Positions 23,844 through 29,282 of a DNA stretch of 29,282 nt are shown here, piece after piece. Source of the DNA: Clostridia bacterium (GTDB taxonomy: Bacteria; Bacillota; Clostridia; UBA1381); NCBI GenBank assembly GCA_008668455.1, contig RQCD01000091.1, positions 1 to 29,282 of the forward strand, read 5' to 3'. Position 1 is the first letter of the stretch. Every line of letters starts with the position of its first letter. Made by a program: the position numbers and the translations under genes. The notes under the pieces are model-generated. The model was not told where the DNA came from and did not search any database. It saw only the letters and a program-made list of their open reading frames with translations.

Positions 23844-26800
23844 ATGAGAAAATTATTAAAAATGTGTCTGGCAGGGGCGTTTCTCGCCCTCTGCCTGGCA
23901 GAGGGCGCGGCGGCAGAAGAACCCTTTGTGATTGCTTTTGATACGCCGGAGCATTATGCAGAATCAGACTATTCAATTTTTAATTATAACATTCCTTATT
24001 CGTTTGATTCCTATAATTCCGTCCGGTACGATCCGGAGGCAGAGGCATTAGAGGTTTACACCGGATACGGCGGAGCGAATAATTTAAAAATTGACAGAAC
24101 CATTCCGAATGTTTCGGAATACAAGTACGCAAAAATGGAATACCGCTACATGCTGGCGCAGGGGTCTTCCTATTTTATCACGAGCGGAATCGGCAGAGGA
24201 TCGGGTTATTCCACCAATATCGGCACACTCCGGGAGGATTTGGAGATTGGTTATTATATCGGGGAGTGGCTTTCCGATATTGCGGATATCAGCGAGGTAA
24301 CCAAGAAAACGAATATGCAGGATTCTGACGGCTTTCGGATTTATTTGGGAAACCGCCAGGGTGAGAACATGATGTACCAGGTGCAGATCCGCTGGCTTGC
24401 CTTGTTTAAAACCAGAGCGGAGGCAGAGGCCTTTTCGGGAATCCAATATGATGCGGCGCTTGCAATTGCGCAAAACGGAAATGTGATTGAGGCAACACTA
24501 TCCGATACTCCCCAGACGGGGGCAAGGGTGGCTGCCGCTCTCTATGAGGATAGGCGGCTTTTGGCAGTCAGACTTTCTGAAACAACTTTTGAGAATAAAA
24601 CCACCGTAAGGCTGCATGCCGGGAAATTCCCGGAGGGCGATTATCAGGCAAAGGCATTTGCCTGGAGACAGGACGAGAGTCAAACCCCGATCGCAGCATC
24701 GGCGGAGCAGACTGTCACAGTGCGAAAGCCTGTCTACGATGATCAAAATCGTGCAGGCAACGAGTGGACAGCAATTCCATTCCGTTCCCGAAAGCTGAAG
24801 CAGATGGGAATTGCTGGCGGAGAGGGTGCACAGGCAATTCTCCATCTCACCTCCGATTCCACCGGAAATATCCTGATGTCCTTTTCGGATGCCGGGCATA
24901 ATTTCCGGAGTTTAGACGGCGGCGAAACCTGGGAACGCTGTGCAAGAGACGTGAACGCGCGCTCTCTCTGCAACGGCGAGATCGATCCGAATAATTCTGC
25001 ACGTGTGATCGCGTTGACCTATAAGGGCGAGCCAAAGCTGCGGTTAAATACAGCGGTGAATTATAGCGGCGCCGGATTATACCTTTCCGAGGATACCGGC
25101 TATTCCTATGAGCAAGCCCTACAGCTGACCGATTGGGAGGAGGGCTGGAGAGTGGCATTTGCCTGGGATCCGTCCTCGTATGATGCTAAGCTTGACGGCA
25201 GTAAAATCTGCTATTTCTCCACCTATTCCAATACCATTCCGGACAGCGTGTATGGTCAGGCAATGCAGAAAGAAATTTCTGCCGGCTTGAACCAAGGACC
25301 TGGAATTTACCGAAGCCTGGACGGAGGAAACAGCTGGACGCTTTCAAACGGAACGCTTGGCGGTGCAGCCATTGCAGTCTGCCCGGCAAACGGTGCAGTT
25401 TTTGCGGCAAATGATTCCGGTTTATACCGCAGCATGGATCATGGAGAAACCTGGCATCAGATCATCAGCGGAAGGCGGATCGGCAGTGTGACCACAATCA
25501 CCACTGCCCCAAACAATGTCTATATCAGTGATGATTCCGGAGTCCTGATCTCCACCGATTGCGGAAACAGCTTCACAGCAGTGGAAACTTCCACCTTTCC
25601 GCCGAACTGTACCAATAACTTAAAAATTTCTCCGGCAGATCCGGATTATATGATGATTTCCTATAATCCGACCTGGATTGATGAGAAGTATATCATGAGC
25701 GTGGGATCGTATGTTTCACACGACGGCGGAAAAAGCTGGACGAGAACACAATACAACACCTCAAGGGATTTCTTCAAGCACCAGCCGCGCTGGAAGGTCA
25801 CCCTGTGGCATCCGACCGATAAAAATAAGGTCTGGACGAATTCCGACTGGGTGGAAATGAGTACCGACGGCGGAAACACATTTTATTGGAGCAACAACGG
25901 AAACTGCGGTACTTGTATCAATTCTCCGTTTATTCTGAATGTGTATAACCCAAGCCGATACTTAGTACCGGCACAGGATAACCGGGGCGCTTATACCACG
26001 GACGGCGGAGATACCTTTACCTCGCTCTACTATAATGATAGCTATTATTCTCATACCTATGGCGGTTATATTGTGGATGAAAATACCTTCTTCTATTGTG
26101 GAACAAAGCAGTGGGAGAATGCAACTGAGGTACTCCAGGTCACGCATGACGGAGGAAAAACCTTTACCGAGGCAGGAACAGTGACCTGCGGACCAAGAAA
26201 TAACTATTGCTTCCAATCACAGGTTGAGCCGAACGTATTCTTTGCCGGGAATCTTCGGAGTGAGGATGGCGGTTATACCTGGGAGTATCTCCCGGATACG
26301 CTCCTATGCGCCGCCGCATACAATCCGTTTGGAAAAGAAGTCTTTGCCATCGGAAAAAATTATGCGTCGGTCTATGTGTCGGAGGATGCCGGGAGGAGCT
26401 GGGAAAAGCTTTTCGATCGTCCGGTTATTTATAATAAGCCTGGTTATTCCGGAATCAATCTGCTTGCCTACGACGGCTTAAACAATATTCTGTATATTGC
26501 CCAGGCAGACACGATTTCAAAGTATCAAAACGGCAAAATTACGCGCCTTGACAACAAGGCATATAAGGATCAGTGGCGGACAACGCTCGCAGTCGATCCG
26601 CGTTATCCGGATGTCCTCTATTCAGCAGGCACACCGAATGGCGCAGATGGCTTTACCACGGCAGATTTTAATGCAACCATTCTGCGGAGCACGGATGGAG
26701 GAGAAAACTGGCAGGTGATCTCCTCGGCAGAAACCGGACGCTCTATTGTGCCGACCGGAGCAACGGTTGGTCAGTACTGCACCTGGACGACCTTTGTTCA

Positions 26801-26876
26801 TCCGAACACCGGAGAGGTGTATGTCGGTATGCCGAATTACGGACTGTATAAGTTCCCGCCGCCCTATCAGAATTAA
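23844..26876 (+). CDS. Secreted Asp-box beta-propeller protein, paralogue of the preceding gene, without SLH
   Basis: The 1010-residue protein starts at ATG 23844, four bases after the previous stop, with a weak GAGGGA site; a longer frame from 23703 is rejected because it lies inside the previous gene. A signal peptide ends near GAAAEE. Residues about 25-200 form the shared module (KYAKMEYRYML, IRWLALFKTRAEAEAF). A beta-sandwich follows (about 205-295; EDRRLLAVRLSE, YQAKAFAWRQDESQTPI). The propeller (about 297-1010) closely matches that of the previous protein, with the same Asp boxes and NCGTCINSP; 38 bases are identical at 21884-21921 and 24912-24949. SLH repeats are absent, so it may be released or held by another protein. 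A tandem duplication followed by swapping of the N-terminal parts is the simplest origin. Activity unknown. Confidence 0.88.
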   Translation: MRKLLKMCLAGAFLALCLAEGAAAEEPFVIAFDTPEHYAESDYSIFNYNIPYSFDSYNSVRYDPEAEALEVYTGYGGANNLKIDRTIPNVSEYKYAKMEYRYMLAQGSSYFITSGIGRGSGYSTNIGTLREDLEIGYYIGEWLSDIADISEVTKKTNMQDSDGFRIYLGNRQGENMMYQVQIRWLALFKTRAEAEAFSGIQYDAALAIAQNGNVIEATLSDTPQTGARVAAALYEDRRLLAVRLSETTFENKTTVRLHAGKFPEGDYQAKAFAWRQDESQTPIAASAEQTVTVRKPVYDDQNRAGNEWTAIPFRSRKLKQMGIAGGEGAQAILHLTSDSTGNILMSFSDAGHNFRSLDGGETWERCARDVNARSLCNGEIDPNNSARVIALTYKGEPKLRLNTAVNYSGAGLYLSEDTGYSYEQALQLTDWEEGWRVAFAWDPSSYDAKLDGSKICYFSTYSNTIPDSVYGQAMQKEISAGLNQGPGIYRSLDGGNSWTLSNGTLGGAAIAVCPANGAVFAANDSGLYRSMDHGETWHQIISGRRIGSVTTITTAPNNVYISDDSGVLISTDCGNSFTAVETSTFPPNCTNNLKISPADPDYMMISYNPTWIDEKYIMSVGSYVSHDGGKSWTRTQYNTSRDFFKHQPRWKVTLWHPTDKNKVWTNSDWVEMSTDGGNTFYWSNNGNCGTCINSPFILNVYNPSRYLVPAQDNRGAYTTDGGDTFTSLYYNDSYYSHTYGGYIVDENTFFYCGTKQWENATEVLQVTHDGGKTFTEAGTVTCGPRNNYCFQSQVEPNVFFAGNLRSEDGGYTWEYLPDTLLCAAAYNPFGKEVFAIGKNYASVYVSEDAGRSWEKLFDRPVIYNKPGYSGINLLAYDGLNNILYIAQADTISKYQNGKITRLDNKAYKDQWRTTLAVDPRYPDVLYSAGTPNGADGFTTADFNATILRSTDGGENWQVISSAETGRSIVPTGATVGQYCTWTTFVHPNTGEVYVGMPNYGLYKFPPPYQN

Positions 26877-26880
26877 TTTG

Positions 26881-26902
26881 CTTTATATTATTTAATATAA
26901 AG
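26881..26902. other. Perfect A/T-rich inverted repeat
   Basis: CTTTATATT and AATATAAAG pair across an ATTT loop, five bases after the stop of the second propeller gene. No T tract follows, so it is a poor terminator. It may be an mRNA-stabilising hairpin or an operator. The 150 bases from here to the next gene hold no other clear promoter; a longer imperfect pairing is noted in the findings. Confidence 0.6.
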
Positions 26903-27054
26903 GTTTGCTTATGATCAGAACAAAATCCCCGTGCACCCGAAGTATCCGCCCCATACATTTTCCGCAAATTTTGCAGAATCTGATACGAGGGCGCAGGGGA
27001 GGAGGGAGGAGCATAGGCTGATCAGAAAAAGTCAAAAAAAGAGGAGGAATTTTT

Positions 27055-28944
27055 ATGAAAACAGGTAAAAAACTATTTTCTGCTTTGCTTGCAGCCGGCA
27101 TTTTGATGTCGCAGACAGCATTTGCCGGGATCGCATCGGCAGCAGACACAGAACCGGTTGCCACACATGGCGACTACTACGCAATCTATCCAAACCAGGA
27201 CGGAACATTTACAGGCGGAACGATCACCACAAATGCTGTAAAAGCAGAATCAGGTTATAGTCAGGAGCAGGATGCATACAAGGCGCATGCGCAGCAGGCA
27301 AGCAACAATGCCATTGAGAATATTTTTAGTGAAACATTAGACAGAAGTAAATATAAGTATGCGGCACTTGCATTTATGTATGACGGAGCAACCTGGGGAG
27401 GTTCAAACTTTGTCGGCTGGATGCTACACTATGATAAAGGGCTGTCAAATTCCAGAAAGAGGGAGCGTGCATTTTCGGATGAAACACCCAATACTACATG
27501 GGAAAAGCATGTTGTAAATCTGGATGAGTTTATTCCGGAATCAACCTTTACCAGGACTAATTTCTTTATGATTTGGCGAAGCGGCACATTTGTCAATGGT
27601 GAAAGCTATACGGTAGACGGCTATCCGACCTTTGACTGCTATGAGAAATACATGGCGTTTTTTGAAAATGAAGAGGATGCAAATGCATACGATCTTTCCA
27701 TTAAGAAGTATTCTATCAATGGAATTGAAGCAAATGTGGACAATGTTGCACACACAATTACCTATAAGCTGGACGGCTTAGACAGCTCCATTTTTGGAAA
27801 CGCAGAACCGGTGATCACACAGGATCCGCTTGCAACTGTTACAAAAACCTCCGGCGATATCGACTATATCAATCCGATCACCTACAGCGTGCAGAACGTT
27901 TTAGGCGAAACGATTGAATATACGGTTAACTTTGACTACGGTCAGGGCGGAGAGGTAGACGGACAGTATGTCATTAGCTTTGATTCTGCTGCAAAGGTAA
28001 GCGCCACGCCGCTGAAATTCTACAACTGGGGAAATCTGATGGAGGATGATTATTCCAGCTTTGACCCAAATACAAATTCGCTCCAGATAACCGAGCAGTG
28101 TTATGGAGGTGAGCTGGGAGTTGTAATTGATAAGGAAATTCCTGATCTGAACAAATACAAGTACATGAAGATTAAATATCGCTATGATGCAAAGCAGTGT
28201 TCTAATGGAACAAGCTATTTCGGCAGCAAGGTCAGTCTGAATAAAACATCCGGGCACGGAGTTACTTTGCGTGATAACTACGGATTTGCATTTGTATCAA
28301 ACGGAACAGTTCCGGGATATTGGTTTACCGATATTGCTGATATTTCCTCTCTTTCAAGAAATGCAGACGCAGATTCAAGAATCCGTTTCACGGCTGGCTT
28401 TAACGATCAGGATCAGAGAATTAGGGTTAGCTATAAGGTGAAATATATTGCTCTGTTTGAAAACTATGCAGACGCAGTTAATTACGACAGCGAAGCAGGA
28501 TTTACCGGTATTTCTATGAGCAACATCAAAGGAAGAAGCATTCGTTCTGCATTTGACTATTACGAGGACGGAAAAACCCCGGATATGATGACCGTGCTTT
28601 ATAAGGACGGAAAGGTAGAATCCATCATTCATGCAGACGCTCCCTCCTATGTGGAATTAAATGAAGCTGGCACAGCATATGAATTTAATGACGGTACCTC
28701 TATCGATACAACAACAACCATGGGCGGAATCATTAAGGAAGATGCAGAAAATGGCATCGGTGAACCGTCCTCCTTTATGGCAGAGCGGACAGCAACCCTC
28801 TCAACAAATCTTTCCGTCACCGGTCTTGCAGACGGAAATTATACAGCTAAAACCTTTGTCTGGACAACAGAGGAAATGAAGCCGTACTGCACAAGCGAGT
28901 CCATTTCCTTTACGATGGAAAACGGAACAATGACGGTAAAATAA
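27055..28944 (+). CDS. Exported modular beta-sandwich protein of the surface locus
   Basis: This 629-residue protein has a signal peptide ending near ASAAD and a strong GAGGAGG site before ATG 27055. It contains two copies of the shared module: about 35-222 (ending EKYMAFFENEEDANAYD) and about 303-480 (KYKYMKIKYRYD, VKYIALFENYADAVNYD). Between them (about 225-300) is a DUF5018-like domain (VDNVAHTITYKL, YSVQNVLGETIEYTVNF). The C-terminal part (about 500-629) ends with a beta-sandwich bearing YTAKTFVWTTEEMKPY, like the modules in 5268-6539 and 23844-26876. There is no SLH domain, anchor or enzyme motif. The modules look carbohydrate-binding-like, but this is inference. A 178-base leader separates it from the preceding gene, so it may have its own promoter. 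It ends at the strong terminator at 28957-28987. Confidence 0.87.
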   Translation: MKTGKKLFSALLAAGILMSQTAFAGIASAADTEPVATHGDYYAIYPNQDGTFTGGTITTNAVKAESGYSQEQDAYKAHAQQASNNAIENIFSETLDRSKYKYAALAFMYDGATWGGSNFVGWMLHYDKGLSNSRKRERAFSDETPNTTWEKHVVNLDEFIPESTFTRTNFFMIWRSGTFVNGESYTVDGYPTFDCYEKYMAFFENEEDANAYDLSIKKYSINGIEANVDNVAHTITYKLDGLDSSIFGNAEPVITQDPLATVTKTSGDIDYINPITYSVQNVLGETIEYTVNFDYGQGGEVDGQYVISFDSAAKVSATPLKFYNWGNLMEDDYSSFDPNTNSLQITEQCYGGELGVVIDKEIPDLNKYKYMKIKYRYDAKQCSNGTSYFGSKVSLNKTSGHGVTLRDNYGFAFVSNGTVPGYWFTDIADISSLSRNADADSRIRFTAGFNDQDQRIRVSYKVKYIALFENYADAVNYDSEAGFTGISMSNIKGRSIRSAFDYYEDGKTPDMMTVLYKDGKVESIIHADAPSYVELNEAGTAYEFNDGTSIDTTTTMGGIIKEDAENGIGEPSSFMAERTATLSTNLSVTGLADGNYTAKTFVWTTEEMKPYCTSESISFTMENGTMTVK

Positions 28945-28956
28945 ATTGTATGAGTC

Positions 28957-28987
28957 AAAAACACAAGGCGTATGCCTTGTGTTTTTG
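28957..28987. terminator. Strong two-way intrinsic terminator
   Basis: ACACAAGGC (28961-28969) pairs with GCCTTGTGT (28974-28982) across a GTAT loop, with A and T tracts on either side. It ends the surface-protein locus on the plus strand and can also end the magnesium-transporter gene arriving on the minus strand. Confidence 0.92.
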
Positions 28988-29055
28988 TGTGTTAAAATAA
29001 TCATATCAAATTCACGGCTGATGTGTGAGAGGGCGATTGATTTCGCCCTGCTCTG

Positions 29056-29282
29056 TTAAATCGTAATATGCAGCAGAAAAACTGCAATTTTAAAGTAGAT
29101 TGCCAGAGAAAGTGCATCCCCAATTGTGGGGATAAAGGGACTTGCCATAACGGCAGGGTCAAAACCGATGCGTTTTGCGAGCATCGGAAGAATACATCCG
29201 CCAATTTTTGCACAGAAGATGGTTAAGAGCAGCGTCAGGCAGACAACTGCTGCAACGGCAATTCCAACCCTGTCGAAAAACA
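29056..29282 (-). CDS. mgtE: MgtE-type magnesium transporter, C-terminus (partial)
   Basis: The last 75 codons of a minus-strand gene run off the right edge. They contain two hydrophobic segments and the MgtE transmembrane motif: GGCILPMLAKRIGFDPAVMA followed by SPFIPTIGDALSLAIYFKIA. MgtE channels admit magnesium (or similar divalent cations), and the Asp residues in DPAVMASP and in GDALSL line the pore in known members. The usual T-T-[IV]-x-D-A reads P-T-I-G-D-A here. The gene converges on the surface locus, and the terminator at 28957-28987 lies between them. The product call is firm; the start and CBS domains are outside the window. Confidence 0.88.
   Translation of the reverse strand, partial: FFDRVGIAVAAVVCLTLLLTIFCAKIGGCILPMLAKRIGFDPAVMASPFIPTIGDALSLAIYFKIAVFLLHITI

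Noticed and set aside
20513..26876. Calling the propellers GH74 xyloglucanases or sialidases
   Set aside because: Asp boxes are structural and occur in many families; no catalytic Asp pair or sialidase Arg triad could be identified by eye.
15521..28944. Prophage, conjugative or other mobile element for the surface locus
   Set aside because: No integrase, transposase, portal, relaxase or flanking repeats are seen; all genes encode exported modular proteins.
29031..29048. GGGCGA/TCGCCC hairpin just beyond the magnesium-transporter stop
   Set aside because: There is no T tract on either strand, so it does not qualify as an intrinsic terminator; the hairpin at 28957-28987 is the better candidate.

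Overview
The window looks like chromosomal DNA of an endospore-forming Clostridia-type Firmicute with an elaborate S-layer, probably an uncultured gut species. The support is direct: a sleB-ypeB cortex-lysis pair, spoIIR, consensus sigma-A promoters, strong AGGAGG-type ribosome binding sites, SLH (S-layer homology) domain proteins and a class I cobalamin riboswitch. There are no rRNA or tRNA genes, no insertion sequence and no CRISPR array. The species cannot be named from this sequence.

Layout. (1) 1-2560: a sugar-phosphate isomerase/epimerase-like TIM barrel, followed by the first codons of a sulfatase/phosphatase-like gene, is divided from a GH32-like beta-propeller glycosidase by a back-to-back pair of near-perfect promoters. 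(2) 2563-6923: a two-gene operon of secreted GLUG-repeat proteins sits behind a cobalamin riboswitch with a visible terminator and antiterminator. Its second gene joins an alpha/alpha-toroid to a transcobalamin-like C-terminal domain (DUF4430), so it is a candidate exported B12-binding protein. (3) 7016-9551: a Na/Pi cotransporter-PhoU protein is divergent from bioY, and bioY has a clear BirA operator over its -35. (4) 9540-12064: sporulation and germination genes ypeB, sleB and spoIIR. (5) 12059-15500: a sugar cluster holding an intact class II aldolase and a DUF4432 mutarotase-like protein, then three broken genes: a sugar kinase reduced to its two ends, a GH38 alpha-mannosidase lacking its catalytic half, and the last codons of a sugar ABC permease. 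The last two are cut at the same point near 15,355. (6) 15521-28944: five co-directional genes for large exported proteins, including SLH proteins and two paralogous Asp-box beta-propellers, that share several modules. (7) The C-terminus of an MgtE-type magnesium transporter enters from the right edge on the minus strand.

How the parts fit. Region 2 is the most interesting: B12-sensing RNA controls secreted proteins whose architecture resembles animal intrinsic factor and transcobalamin, suggesting cobalamin capture at the surface of a Gram-positive cell. Region 6 looks like a surface-layer or glycan-interaction locus built by module shuffling and tandem duplication. Region 5 is either a decayed carbohydrate-utilisation cluster or an assembly junction.
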